This document shows positions 28,441-37,311 of a stretch of 64,000 bases of DNA, one piece after another. The first letter of the stretch is position 1; every line of letters begins with the position of its first letter. Both the position numbers and the translations under genes were made by a program. This stretch comes from Mesorhizobium sp. J8 (GTDB taxonomy: Bacteria; Pseudomonadota; Alphaproteobacteria; Rhizobiales; Rhizobiaceae), in contig NZ_AP024109.1 in the NCBI RefSeq assembly GCF_016591715.1, positions 558,001 to 622,000 of the forward strand, read 5' to 3'. Under the pieces are notes generated by a model, which saw nothing but the letters and a program-made list of their open reading frames with translations, searched no databases and was not told where the DNA came from.

Positions 28441-28629
28441 CAAGACCTCGAAATCTCTTTCTGCCGGTGCCCTAATCAAGGGCAATCGCTTCCGCTTCCA
28501 TTGTATATTATCTCTATAAAATTACTCGAATTAAGGCCGAGCGCAATCTAGCCTTTTGCAAATTGGAGATTTCGGGTCGCGCCGGACAAGTGGCGCCCGT
28601 GTCTCTCAGCGATTTGCAAGGAGGCCGGC
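28441..28629. promoter_or_regulatory. AT-rich divergent promoter region
   Basis: The 189-nt gap between the fused ATPase and the monooxygenase contains a markedly AT-rich stretch (ATTGTATATTATCTCTATAA, 28500-28519) in an otherwise GC-rich window. No convincing operator palindrome was found. It must hold the promoters of both divergent transcripts. Confidence 0.45.
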
Positions 28630-29988
28630 ATGGCGCGAAATCAGTTGATCCTCAGCGCGTTCTTCTTCAACCCGCAAGGCGACCATCGCATGTCGTGGCG
28701 CCATCCGCGCGCGCCCGGCCGGGAGGTGCTCGGCTTCGATTATTACCGCGAGCTGGTCCAGGCCGCCGAACGCGCCAGGATCGACACCATCTTCGTCGCC
28801 GACCATGTATCGATCTGGGATTCGGTGAAGAGCGGCGTCGCGCATTACGCCAATGCTCGCCTGGAGCCGCTGACGCTGCTTTCGGCGCTGGCTGGAGTGA
28901 CGAAACACATCGGTCTCATCACCACTGCCTCGAGCTCCTACAGCGAGCCCTACAATGTGGCGCGCTTGTTCGCTTCGCTCGATCATATCAGCGGCGGCAG
29001 GGCGTCATGGAACGTCGTCACCTCGGCCATGGACGAGGAGGCGCGCAATTTCGGTCGCGACGGCAACATCGAGCATGCCTTCCGTTATCAGCGCGCCGCT
29101 GAGTTCCTCGATATCGTCAAGGGGCTGTGGGACAGCTGGGAAGACGAAGCCCTGCTGTTCGACAAGGAAACCGGCTATTTCGCCGATCCGGACAAGGTCC
29201 ATGTGCTCGACCATCGCGGCGCGCATTTCAAGGTGCGCGGGCCGCTCAACGTCTCGCGGCCGCCGCAGGGTCATCCGCTGATCGTCCAGGCTGGCTCGTC
29301 GGAGGACGGCAAGAATTTCGCCACAGCCCATGCCGATGCGCATTTCGCCATCTACAGCACCAGGGAAGACGGCATCCGCTATCGCGAGGACATCAACGAG
29401 CGTCTCGCCCGTCACGGCCGGCGTCCCGAAAGCTTCAAGATCCTGCCCGGCATCCTGCCGATCGTCGCCGCGTCCGAGGCTGAGGCGCGCGACAGGCAGG
29501 ATTACCTGCAGACGCTGCTGCCGGATCGCGTCGGCATCGATCTCCTGTCGAGCTGGAGCGGCATCGACCTCTCGGCCTATCCGCCGGATGGCCCGCTGCC
29601 GCAGCTCCCCGACGAAAGCACCTTCAACGGCGGGCGCACATCGCTCAACCGCGTCAAGCAGTGGGCGACGCAGAACCTGACCCTGCGTGAGATCGCGCGA
29701 AAACTTGCCAACAGCGGCTCGGTGCCGACTGTCGCCGGCACGCCGAAGCAGATCGCCGACCAGCTGCAGGACTGGTTCGAGGCGGGCGCCGCCGACGGCT
29801 TCAATCTGATGTTCCCCCTGTTGCCGGAGGACTGGATCAATTTCGCCGCTGAGGTCGTGCCCGAGCTGCAGCGTCGCGGCGTCTTCCCGACGGAATACGC
29901 GCCCGGAACGCTGCGCGACCGCTTCGGCCTCGCCCGTCCAGCCAATCGCTTCGCCGAGCAGCGCGCGAACCAGCGCGCCGTGTCCTGA
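28630..29988 (+). CDS. FMN-dependent monooxygenase, NtaA/SnaA/DszA family
   Basis: A 452-residue class-C flavin monooxygenase of the bacterial luciferase superfamily. NtaA/DszA features are LSAFFFNPQGDHRMSWRHP at the N terminus, ADHVSIWDS, LITTASSSYSEPYNVARLFASLDHISGGRASWNVVTS, and the FMN-site segment RYQRAAEFLDIVKGLWDSWED. Homologues oxygenate dibenzothiophene sulfone, nitrilotriacetate or thioether compounds with reduced flavin from a separate reductase. AAGGAGG lies 5 nt before the ATG. It heads an operon with a Dpp-type importer, so an imported heteroatom-containing compound is probable. Confidence 0.9.
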   Translation: MARNQLILSAFFFNPQGDHRMSWRHPRAPGREVLGFDYYRELVQAAERARIDTIFVADHVSIWDSVKSGVAHYANARLEPLTLLSALAGVTKHIGLITTASSSYSEPYNVARLFASLDHISGGRASWNVVTSAMDEEARNFGRDGNIEHAFRYQRAAEFLDIVKGLWDSWEDEALLFDKETGYFADPDKVHVLDHRGAHFKVRGPLNVSRPPQGHPLIVQAGSSEDGKNFATAHADAHFAIYSTREDGIRYREDINERLARHGRRPESFKILPGILPIVAASEAEARDRQDYLQTLLPDRVGIDLLSSWSGIDLSAYPPDGPLPQLPDESTFNGGRTSLNRVKQWATQNLTLREIARKLANSGSVPTVAGTPKQIADQLQDWFEAGAADGFNLMFPLLPEDWINFAAEVVPELQRRGVFPTEYAPGTLRDRFGLARPANRFAEQRANQRAVS

Positions 29989-29999
29989 GGAGAGCCGTC

Positions 30000-30773
30000 A
30001 TGACCGCCCAGCCCAGACTGCAGCCGCGCGAAGCGACAGCTCCGCAGCTGATCAATGTCCTGCACAGCCCGAAGCGCATCCGCGTCAAATTCGCCGGCCG
30101 CGTGATCGCCGACAGCCGCAACGTGCTTGTGCTGCGCTCCAACCATTTTTTGCCGATCTATTTCTTCTCGCTGGCCGCCGTCGACCAGTCAGTGCTGAAG
30201 CCGTCGAAGCAGGGTCAGCAGCATGCCGTCGGCGGCGAGACCAGATACTGGGATATCGAAGCCGGCGACCGGCGCGCCGCCGATGCCGCCTGGTCGTTCA
30301 CGGCGCCGCCCGACGAGAATCTGGCGCCGCTCGCCGGGCGCGTCGCCTTCACCTGGAACCTCGTCGATCAATGGTTCGAGGAGGACGAAGAAGTCTTCGT
30401 CCATGCCCGCGACCCCTATGCGCGCATCGACGTGCTGCAGAGCTCCAGCCATGTCGAGATCTGGTTCGACGGCGAGTCGATCGCCGACAGCCGCCGTCCC
30501 GTGCTGCTGTTCGAAACGCACCTGCCGACACGGTTCTACCTGCCGCCCGAGGATGTCCGGCTCGAGCGGTTGAGGGCCTCGTTGACGAGGACCCGATGTC
30601 CCTACAAGGGCGTCGCCTCCTACTGGTCCGGCGTGCGCAAGGACGGTTCGCTCAGCGAAGACATCGCCTGGAGTTACCGCCATCCGATCGCCGAGATGCC
30701 GAAGATCAAGGGGCTCATCGCCTTCTATCCGCAAGCGGTCGACCGCATCCATCTCGACGGCCAGCCGGTCTGA
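30000..30773 (+). CDS. Protein with two DUF427 domains
   Basis: A 257-residue protein with two related DUF427 units. Each contains an I/VADSR motif (VIADSRNVLVLRSNHFLPIYF at about 39-59; SIADSRRPVLLFETHLPTRFY at about 159-179), a following K/RC-type YW motif (TRYWDIEAG; ASYWSGVRKD) and an AWS-type ending (AAWSF; IAWSYRHP). DUF427 proteins are small beta folds of unknown biochemistry. The tandem form appears full length. GAGGAG lies 6 nt upstream of the ATG, and the gene sits 11 nt after the monooxygenase. Confidence 0.8.
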   Translation: MTAQPRLQPREATAPQLINVLHSPKRIRVKFAGRVIADSRNVLVLRSNHFLPIYFFSLAAVDQSVLKPSKQGQQHAVGGETRYWDIEAGDRRAADAAWSFTAPPDENLAPLAGRVAFTWNLVDQWFEEDEEVFVHARDPYARIDVLQSSSHVEIWFDGESIADSRRPVLLFETHLPTRFYLPPEDVRLERLRASLTRTRCPYKGVASYWSGVRKDGSLSEDIAWSYRHPIAEMPKIKGLIAFYPQAVDRIHLDGQPV

Positions 30774-30825
30774 TCCAGCCCCGTCTCCACTTCATTTTAA
30801 AACCACGATTTTCACAGAGGCAAAA

Positions 30826-32469
30826 ATGACCAAGCGCAACGAAATCGACACCCTTCGCAATCTCTCCGGCGACATCTGGAACGTCGCCGTCGACGAATAT
30901 GCCAACGGTTATCTCAAGCGCCGCGACCTGTTGAAGTATGCAGCCTTCATCGGCTTGACCGGTTTCGCCGCGTCGCACGGTCTGGGCTTTCCCGGCTCGG
31001 CGCGCGCCGCTGCTGGCGGCGGCACCGTCCGTGTCGGGCTTGGCCAGCCGACCAAGGCGATCGATCCGGTCACGGTCACCGATCCGGCCAGCATCGGCGT
31101 TCTCAGCCAGGTCGGCGAATATCTGATCCTCGATGATCCCAAGGACGGGCTGCAGCCGAAGCTCGCCCTGTCCTGGGAAGCCGACGAGACGGCCAAGCGC
31201 TGGACCTTCAAGCTTCGCCCCGGCGTGAAATTCCATGACGGCCGCACCGTCACCGCCAAGGACGTAGTGGCGAGCTTCGAGCGTCTGGTCGACCCGAACA
31301 GCGGCTCGTCGGCGCTCTCGGCTTACAAGGGCATCCTGTCCAAGGGCGGCGCCAAGATCGTCGACGACGAGACGGTCGCCTTCGATCTTGACCAGTCGAA
31401 TTCGAATTTCCCCTTCTATGTCTCGTCCGACGTCTACAACGCGGTGATCCTGCCGGCCGACTATGCCGGCGACTTCGAGAAGAATTTCAACGGCACCGGT
31501 CCGTTCAAGCTGGAATCCTTCCGCCCCAAGCAAGGCGCCAGCTTCGTGCGCAACCCCGACTACTGGGGCGACAAGGCGCTGCCTGACCGGGTCGAGATAA
31601 AGTTCTTCGATGACGAGCAGGCGCAGGTCGTGGCGCTGCAGGCTGGCCAACTCGACGTCATCCCGAGCACCACGCGTCTGGAACTGGCGATCGAGGGCAA
31701 TCCCAACTTCAAGCTGCTGAGCGTCCAGGCGAGCTCGCATGACGCCGTGCATCTCAGGACCGATCAGGCGCCGTTCACCGACAAGCGCGTCCGTCGCGCG
31801 CTGGCGCTCACCCTCGATCGTGAGGCCATCGTGAAGGGCCTGTTGAAGGGTCGCGCCGTCGCCGGCAACGACACTCCGTTCGCGCCGATCTTCCCTTCGG
31901 CCGATCCGTCGGTGCCGCAGCGCAGGCAGGACATCGCCGAGGCCAAGCGTCTGCTCGCCGAAGCCGGCGTGCCCAACGGCTTCGAGGTGACGCTGACCAC
32001 CGAACGCGCCTACGACATCCCCGACTACGCCGTGATCATCCAAAACTTCGCCAAGAAGGCCGGCATCGACATAAAGCTCAACGTGCTGCCGCAGGATGCC
32101 TATTACGGATCGGCGACCTTCGGCAGCTCACCCTGGCTTGATTCCAACCTCGGCATCACCGATTTCGGCCATCGCGGCACGCCCGACATATTCCTCAATG
32201 CCACGCTGAAGAGCGACGGCGCATGGAACGCCGCGCATTTCAAGAATGCGGATTATGACGCATTGTTGGCCGAATACGGCAAGGCGCGAGACCTGCAGGC
32301 GCAGCGCGTCGCGGCCGGCAAGATCCAGGCCCTGCTGCTCGACGAGACGCCGGAGATCATCAGCTACTTCTCGCAATATAGCCGCATCTCCAGCGCGAAG
32401 GTCGAGGGCGTGCGCTTCACCGCGATCTCGCATCTTCTGCTCGACCGCGTTTCCTTCGTGCAGGCATGA
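30826..32469 (+). CDS. Peptide/opine-type ABC transporter, periplasmic binding protein (family 5)
   Basis: A 547-residue SBP_bac_5 protein. The N terminus carries KRRDLLKYAAFIGLTGFAA at about residues 27-45, a twin-arginine-like signal preceding the AAA cleavage region, which suggests Tat export of a folded protein. The mature part shows LAPKL-like DGLQPKLALSWEADET, FKLRPGVKFHDGRTVTAKDVV and NGTGPFKLESFRPKQ, hallmarks of Dpp/Opp binding proteins. It lies 52 nt after the DUF427 gene and precedes its two permeases. Confidence 0.9.
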   Translation: MTKRNEIDTLRNLSGDIWNVAVDEYANGYLKRRDLLKYAAFIGLTGFAASHGLGFPGSARAAAGGGTVRVGLGQPTKAIDPVTVTDPASIGVLSQVGEYLILDDPKDGLQPKLALSWEADETAKRWTFKLRPGVKFHDGRTVTAKDVVASFERLVDPNSGSSALSAYKGILSKGGAKIVDDETVAFDLDQSNSNFPFYVSSDVYNAVILPADYAGDFEKNFNGTGPFKLESFRPKQGASFVRNPDYWGDKALPDRVEIKFFDDEQAQVVALQAGQLDVIPSTTRLELAIEGNPNFKLLSVQASSHDAVHLRTDQAPFTDKRVRRALALTLDREAIVKGLLKGRAVAGNDTPFAPIFPSADPSVPQRRQDIAEAKRLLAEAGVPNGFEVTLTTERAYDIPDYAVIIQNFAKKAGIDIKLNVLPQDAYYGSATFGSSPWLDSNLGITDFGHRGTPDIFLNATLKSDGAWNAAHFKNADYDALLAEYGKARDLQAQRVAAGKIQALLLDETPEIISYFSQYSRISSAKVEGVRFTAISHLLLDRVSFVQA

Positions 32470-32500
32470 TGCGGGAACGCCAAGCCGGGCGGGCCACCGG

Positions 32501-33460
32501 ATGCTGACCGGCCGCGCCTTGTCGGCGCGCCTGGCCTCGCTGCTCCTCACCTTATGGCTGGTCAGCGTGCTGGTCTTCCTCGCCGGGCAGGTTCTGCCCG
32601 GCGATGTCGCGCGCGTCATGCTTGGTCCGTTCGCGGATGCGCAAGCGGTCGCCGCGCTGAACAGACAACTCGGTGCCGACCAGCCCGTCCTTGTCCAATA
32701 TTGGCGCTGGTTCAGCGCGGCGCTTGGCGGCGACTTCGGCACGTCGCTGTCGATGCGTGCGCCGGTCGCGCCCTTCGTGCTCGCAAGCCTCGGCCGCTCG
32801 GCAGCGCTTGCCGGCATCATCCTTTTGTTTCTTGTGCCGCTGGGCGTCGGCGCGGGCATCGTTGCCGGCCTCAACCAGGGCCGGCTCGCCGATCGGCTGA
32901 TCGTGCTCGCCGGCGTCTCCTTCGGCATCGTCCCGGATTTCGTGTCCGGCCTGCTTCTGCTTCTGGTCTTCGGCCTGTGGCTGAACTGGCTGCCGATCAC
33001 GGGTGCCGCGCCCGATGGCGCGGGCTTCTGGACCAGCGGTTATTATCTCATCCTGCCGGCGCTGCCGCTGGTGCTCAATCTCGCCGGCTATCTGGCGCGC
33101 ATGACGCGGGCCGGCGTCATCGAGGCGCTTGCCGCCGACTATACGCGCACCGCCATCCTGAAGGGGCTGGGTCGCCGGCAGGTCATTGTCCGCCACGTGC
33201 TGCCCAACGCGTTGACGCCGACGGTCGCGGTGCTGGCGACGCAGAGCGGCTACATGCTTGGCGGGCTGGTGGTGATCGAGGCGCTGTTCGGCATCCAGGG
33301 CCTCGGCAATCTGGTCCTGAACGCTGCCAAGTCGCGCGATTTCCCGATGCTGGAAGCAGGCGTGCTGGTGATGGCGACGATCTTCGTCCTGTCCTCCGCG
33401 ATAGGCGATCTCGCCCAGGCGCTGCTCGACCCGCGGCAACGGCGGCGAGCGTCACTATGA
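32501..33460 (+). CDS. ABC transporter permease, DppB type
   Basis: A 319-residue membrane protein with DppB features: an N-terminal span (LLLTLWLVSVLVFLAGQVLPGD), QLGADQPVLVQYWRWFSAAL and the cytoplasmic loop YTRTAILKGLGRRQVIVRHVLPNA, followed by the last two spans. The ATG at 32501 gives the normal N terminus. The stop codon overlaps the next gene start (ATGATG), which couples translation of the two channel subunits. Confidence 0.9.
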   Translation: MLTGRALSARLASLLLTLWLVSVLVFLAGQVLPGDVARVMLGPFADAQAVAALNRQLGADQPVLVQYWRWFSAALGGDFGTSLSMRAPVAPFVLASLGRSAALAGIILLFLVPLGVGAGIVAGLNQGRLADRLIVLAGVSFGIVPDFVSGLLLLLVFGLWLNWLPITGAAPDGAGFWTSGYYLILPALPLVLNLAGYLARMTRAGVIEALAADYTRTAILKGLGRRQVIVRHVLPNALTPTVAVLATQSGYMLGGLVVIEALFGIQGLGNLVLNAAKSRDFPMLEAGVLVMATIFVLSSAIGDLAQALLDPRQRRRASL

Positions 33461-34344
33461 TGGACCTCCTGGAATTTCCGGCACCGTCGCACGGGTCCGT
33501 TGTCCTGCGGGTCGCCGGCAGGCTGGGCCGCGTCGTTCGCGGCCTTCCCGCTTCCGTCATCATCGGATCGCTCATCCTCGCCTTCTGGATCGCCTGCGCC
33601 CTGTTCGGCGGCCGGCTGGTCCCCTACGATCCCTACGCCGAGGATTTCCTCGCCACGCTGACGCCGCCGGATGCCGCGCACTGGTTCGGCACCGATCACC
33701 TCGGCCGCGACGTGCTGTCCCGGATCATCGTCGGATCATGCGATATCCTGCTGGTGGCGCCGCTCGCCACGCTTGGTGGCGTCGCCGCCGGTACCGCGAT
33801 CGGACTGGTGCTCGGCTATTTCGACGGGCTGGTCGACGCGGTCGGCGCGCGGCTGCTCGACACGCTGATGGCCTTTCCATTCATCGTGCTCGTTACCATG
33901 ACGCTTGTGGCGCTGGGGCCCTCGAACCTCACCGTCATCCTGGTGATCGCCATCGCCTATGCGCCGCTGGTGGCGAGAACCGTGCGCGCTGCCGTGCGCG
34001 AGCAGAAGGAACGCGAATATGTGAGCGCCGCCCGTCTCGGCGGCGAGAACGCCTTCGCGATCATGGTGCTGGAAATCCTGCCCAACATCCGGGAGACGAT
34101 CCTGATCGAGCTCGTCACCCGGCTAGGCTACGCCTTCTTCTCGATCGCCACGCTGAGCTTTCTCGGCCTCGGCATCCAGCCGCCTTCGGCCGACTGGGGC
34201 CTGGCGATCGCCGAAGGCTACGGCTTCCTCACCGGTGGCAAATGGTGGGTCGTGGTCTTCAACTCGGGCGCGATCGTATCGCTGGTCATGGCCACCAACC
34301 TGATCGCTCAAGGCATAGGCGCCTTCGAGAATATCGAGAGATGA
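33457..34344 (+). CDS. ABC transporter permease, DppC type
   Basis: A 295-residue membrane protein with DppC features: a cytoplasmic N-terminal tail, a first span at about residues 28-50 (VIIGSLILAFWIACALFGG), the motif HWFGTDHLGRDVLSRIIVGS, and the loop EYVSAARLGGENAFAIMVLEILPN. It begins with two ATG codons (33457 and 33460), the first overlapping the DppB stop. It is the last gene of the operon whose ATPase is encoded divergently. Confidence 0.9.
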   Translation: MMDLLEFPAPSHGSVVLRVAGRLGRVVRGLPASVIIGSLILAFWIACALFGGRLVPYDPYAEDFLATLTPPDAAHWFGTDHLGRDVLSRIIVGSCDILLVAPLATLGGVAAGTAIGLVLGYFDGLVDAVGARLLDTLMAFPFIVLVTMTLVALGPSNLTVILVIAIAYAPLVARTVRAAVREQKEREYVSAARLGGENAFAIMVLEILPNIRETILIELVTRLGYAFFSIATLSFLGLGIQPPSADWGLAIAEGYGFLTGGKWWVVVFNSGAIVSLVMATNLIAQGIGAFENIER

Positions 34345-34397
34345 ATTGCGGCTTTTGATTGCTAGACTCCTGTTGATTCGCCTCGACGGGAAAAGGC

Positions 34398-34883
34398 ATG
34401 AGCAAGGCCCTCGGCACATTCGCACTGATCACGGTTCTCAGCGCCTTGCTGATGGCGCTGTCATTGGCGGTCGCCAGGCACGGCTATCCCTACGGCGCGT
34501 TCGGCGTGAAGCGTCTTGACGGCATCGCCGACACGGGCTCCTTCCTGGCGATCGCCGCCGTCTATTTTTTCGGCGCGATGCTGATGATGATCCTGCCGAT
34601 CCGCGCCGCCGGCATCGTGCTGACCCACGCCGCCGACGCGGTCTTCTGGGCGACGATCATGCTGTTCGCGACCATCGTCGGCTCGCTTGTGGCCAGATGG
34701 GCCTTCGGCCAGCATGAGGTGCTTTGGACGCTCTTCAACTGGCGCTTCCTGTTCGTTGCGGCTATCGTGGCGGCGCATCTCACCATGAACGAGCTTCGCC
34801 GCAACGTCCTGCTCAGAAGCCTGTTCTTCGTCATCTTTGGCGCGGTCACGCTCGCCTGCCTGTTCTGGTCGTTCTCGACCTGA
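34398..34883 (+). CDS. Small integral membrane protein, unknown function
   Basis: A 161-residue, strongly hydrophobic protein with four predicted membrane spans at about 5-25, 48-70, 78-100 and 113-160 (the last region may contain two). No motif that I recognise is present. The start ATG at 34398 lies 53 nt after the DppC stop, with GGGAAAAGG as ribosome site. It may be carried on the same transcript as the permeases, but its composition gives no hint of a shared role. Confidence 0.7.
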   Translation: MSKALGTFALITVLSALLMALSLAVARHGYPYGAFGVKRLDGIADTGSFLAIAAVYFFGAMLMMILPIRAAGIVLTHAADAVFWATIMLFATIVGSLVARWAFGQHEVLWTLFNWRFLFVAAIVAAHLTMNELRRNVLLRSLFFVIFGAVTLACLFWSFST

Positions 34884-34945
34884 CGCGCTGCGGCTCTAGG
34901 TTTAAGATCGCGGGTAGACCTCCTCCCGGACAATGACTATATCAT

Positions 34946-34956
34946 TTGTCTGACAA
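34946..34956. promoter_or_regulatory. Palindrome TTGTCTGACAA upstream of aldehyde dehydrogenase
   Basis: A perfect TTGTC-T-GACAA inverted repeat lies 47 nt before the aldehyde dehydrogenase ATG. It fits the TnGTnnnACnA shape bound by FadR-subfamily GntR regulators. No GntR gene is adjacent, so the regulator would act from elsewhere; the two GntR genes in this window are candidates. Confidence 0.45.
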
Positions 34957-35002
34957 TTGACCCGGCCGAAGGTCGCCGCGACCAAACTCAAGGAAAAACA
35001 AG

Positions 35003-36442
35003 ATGACCCTGCACCGCAAGAACCTGATCGACGGCGAGTGGCTTGGCGAGGCCGGCTCGCGCAACATCAACCCTTCGAACACCAACGACGTCGTCGGCGA
35101 ATACGCTTCGGCCGGGCCGGAGGAAGCAAAACAGGCCATCGCCGCCGCCAAGGCCGCCTTTCCGGCATGGTCGCGCTCCGGGCCGCTGGCCCGTCACGCG
35201 GTGCTGAAGAAGACCTCCGACGAGATCATGGCGCGCAAGGATGAGATCGGCAGGTCGCTCGCTCGCGAGGAGGGCAAGACACTGGCCGAGGGCGTCGGTG
35301 AAACCATTCGCGCCGCGCAGATCTTCGATTTCTTCGCCGGCGAGACGCTGCGCCTGTCGGGCGAGATGGTGCCGAGCGTCAGGCCGGGCGTCGGCGTAGA
35401 AATGACCCGCGAAGGCGTCGGCGTCGTCGGCATCATCACGCCGTGGAATTTCCCCATCGCCATCCCCGCCTGGAAGATCGCGCCGGCTTTGGCTTACGGC
35501 AACACCATCGTCTTCAAGCCGGCCGAGCTCGTTCCCGAAAGCGCCTGGACCATCGTCGATATCCTGCACCGCGCCGGCCTGCCCAAGGGCGTGCTCAACC
35601 TCGTCATGGGCAAGGGCTCGGTGGTCGGCCAGGCGATGCTCGACAGCCCTGACGTCAACGCCATCTCGTTTACCGGCTCGGTCGGCACGGGCAAGCGCGT
35701 CGCCGCGGCAAGCGTCGAGCATATGCGCAAGTTCCAGCTCGAGATGGGCGGCAAGAATCCGCTCGTCGTGCTCGACGATGCCGACCTCGCGGTCGCCGTC
35801 GACTGCGCCGTGAACGGCGCCTATTTCTCCACTGGACAGCGCTGCACTGCCTCCTCGCGCCTGATCGTCACCGATGGCATCCACGACCGCTTCGTCGATG
35901 CGGTGAAGGAACGGCTGGACAAGCTCGTCATCGGCGATGCGCTTGACGCCAAGACCGAGATCGGTCCGGTCGTCGACCAGACGCAGCTCAAGCAGGACGA
36001 GGACTACATCGCTATCGGTGTCAGGGAAGGCGCAACACTCGCCTTCGGCGGCGAGCGGCTGGAGCGCGGCACGCCGGGCTTCTATCTGAAGCCGGCGCTG
36101 TTTGTCGGCGCCACCAACGCCATGCGCATCTCACGCGAGGAGATCTTCGGCCCGGTCGCCAATGTCATCCGTGTCAAGGATTATGACGAGGCGCTCAGCG
36201 TGGCCAACGACACGCCGTTCGGCCTCACCTCGGGCATCTGCACGACCAGCCTGAAGCACGCGACGCATTTCAAGCGCAACTCCGAAGCCGGCATGGTCAT
36301 GGTCAATCTGCCGACGGCGGGCGTCGACTTCCACGTGCCGTTCGGCGGCCGCAAGGGCTCGAGCTACGGTCCGCGCGAGCAGGGCCGCTACGCGATGGAG
36401 TTCTACACCACGGTGAAGACGGCCTATACATTCGCCGGCTGA
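35003..36442 (+). CDS. NAD(P)-dependent aldehyde dehydrogenase, alpha-ketoglutarate-semialdehyde type
   Basis: A 479-residue ALDH. It shows the cofactor region GIITPWNFPIAIPAWKIAPA near residue 145, FTGSVGTGKRV, the general base Glu in QLEMGGKNPLVV and the nucleophile Cys in FSTGQRCTASSR (about residue 284). The DDADLAVAVDCAVNGAYFSTG stretch matches alpha-ketoglutaric semialdehyde (2,5-dioxovalerate) dehydrogenases, which finish oxidative routes for pentonates and hexarates. Succinate semialdehyde-type activity is possible. It precedes a DUF1349 gene by 20 nt. Confidence 0.85.
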   Translation: MTLHRKNLIDGEWLGEAGSRNINPSNTNDVVGEYASAGPEEAKQAIAAAKAAFPAWSRSGPLARHAVLKKTSDEIMARKDEIGRSLAREEGKTLAEGVGETIRAAQIFDFFAGETLRLSGEMVPSVRPGVGVEMTREGVGVVGIITPWNFPIAIPAWKIAPALAYGNTIVFKPAELVPESAWTIVDILHRAGLPKGVLNLVMGKGSVVGQAMLDSPDVNAISFTGSVGTGKRVAAASVEHMRKFQLEMGGKNPLVVLDDADLAVAVDCAVNGAYFSTGQRCTASSRLIVTDGIHDRFVDAVKERLDKLVIGDALDAKTEIGPVVDQTQLKQDEDYIAIGVREGATLAFGGERLERGTPGFYLKPALFVGATNAMRISREEIFGPVANVIRVKDYDEALSVANDTPFGLTSGICTTSLKHATHFKRNSEAGMVMVNLPTAGVDFHVPFGGRKGSSYGPREQGRYAMEFYTTVKTAYTFAG

Positions 36443-36462
36443 GCCAGTCCGGGAGGAGATCG

Positions 36463-37038
36463 ATGAGCGTGGCTGACATGACATGGCTCAACCCGCCGCC
36501 GCACCATGCGGTCGGCGACGGTACGCTCACCGTCCGCACCGGCAAGGAGACCGACTTCTGGCGCGAGACCTTCTACGGCTTCTGGCGCGACAACGGCCAT
36601 TTCCTCTACCGACCTGTCGAGGGTGACTTCAGCGCCGAGGTCACCGTCAAGGGCGACTACAAGGTGCTCTATGACCAGGCGGGGCTGATGCTGCGCCTCA
36701 GCGAAACGCACTGGATCAAAGCCGGCATCGAATACACCGACGGGCTGGCATATTTCTCAGTCGTCGTCACCAACGACACCTCCGACTGGTCGCTGGTCGC
36801 CATTGCCGCCGACAAGGACGGCGTCAGGATCCGCCTGACCCGTCACGCCGAGGCGATCCGCGTCCAGTATCTCGACGCCTCGGATGGCCACTGGAAGCCG
36901 GTGCGGCTGGCCTATTTCCCGGTCTCGAAATCGGTCGATGTCGGCATGATGTGCTGCTCGCCGCAGCGCGAGGGTTTCGAGGTGACGTTTTCCGGCTTCA
37001 CGATAGGGCCGGCGATTTCGCGGGATCTGCACGACTGA
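36463..37038 (+). CDS. DUF1349 protein, concanavalin-like beta-sandwich
   Basis: A 191-residue cytosolic protein matching DUF1349: TDFWRETFYGFWRDNGHFLY, DFSAEVTVKGDYKVLYDQAGLMLR and WIKAGIEYTDGLAYFSVVVTN, with the C-terminal MCCSPQREGFEVTFSGF. This family has a lectin-like jelly-roll fold, and a yeast relative is annotated as a regulator of enolase, though no biochemical activity is established. GGGAGGAG precedes the ATG at 36463. It follows the aldehyde dehydrogenase by 20 nt, so a shared carbohydrate role is likely. Confidence 0.85.
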   Translation: MSVADMTWLNPPPHHAVGDGTLTVRTGKETDFWRETFYGFWRDNGHFLYRPVEGDFSAEVTVKGDYKVLYDQAGLMLRLSETHWIKAGIEYTDGLAYFSVVVTNDTSDWSLVAIAADKDGVRIRLTRHAEAIRVQYLDASDGHWKPVRLAYFPVSKSVDVGMMCCSPQREGFEVTFSGFTIGPAISRDLHD

Positions 37039-37048
37039 CGCGACACTT

Positions 37049-37172
37049 GAGCAATTCCAGGAAAAGTGTGAGCGGTTTTCCGCCCGGAATTGCGTAAAAA
37101 CAAGGAGCTAGAGCAATTCCAGGAAAAGTGTGAGCGGTTTTCCGTCCGGAATTGCGTAAAAACAAGGAGCTA
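37049..37172. repeat. Tandem 62-bp intergenic repeat
   Basis: Two head-to-tail units, 37049-37110 and 37111-37172, are identical except for one base (C/T at the middle of the unit). Each begins GAGCAATTCCAGGAAAA and ends CAAGGAGCTA and contains a GGAATTGC arm complementary to the opening. A third, inverted copy lies at 26584-26642, so this is a dispersed element duplicated here in tandem. Confidence 0.9.
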
Positions 37173-37311
37173 GAGCATTTCACCGTTTCCGTGAAACGGT
37201 GAAATGCTCTAGATCGTGATGGCGTTTCGTTGAATCGCCCTCACGATCTAACTCTTTGTTGGAGCATGATCTTTCTCCGAAAACCGGTTCCCACTTTTCG
37301 GGATCATGCTC
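37170..37311. repeat. Cluster of three further palindromic repeats
   Basis: Directly after the tandem repeat come three different palindromes. First is a 17-20-bp stem GAGCATTTCACCGTTTC / GAAACGGTGAAATGCTC with a CGT loop (37170-37212). Second is AGATCGTGA...TCACGATCT with inner GGCG/CGCC (37211-37249). Third is GAGCATGATC...GATCATGCTC (37262-37311), whose end touches the luxR stop codon. They lie between convergent genes and may terminate both transcripts. Confidence 0.85.
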
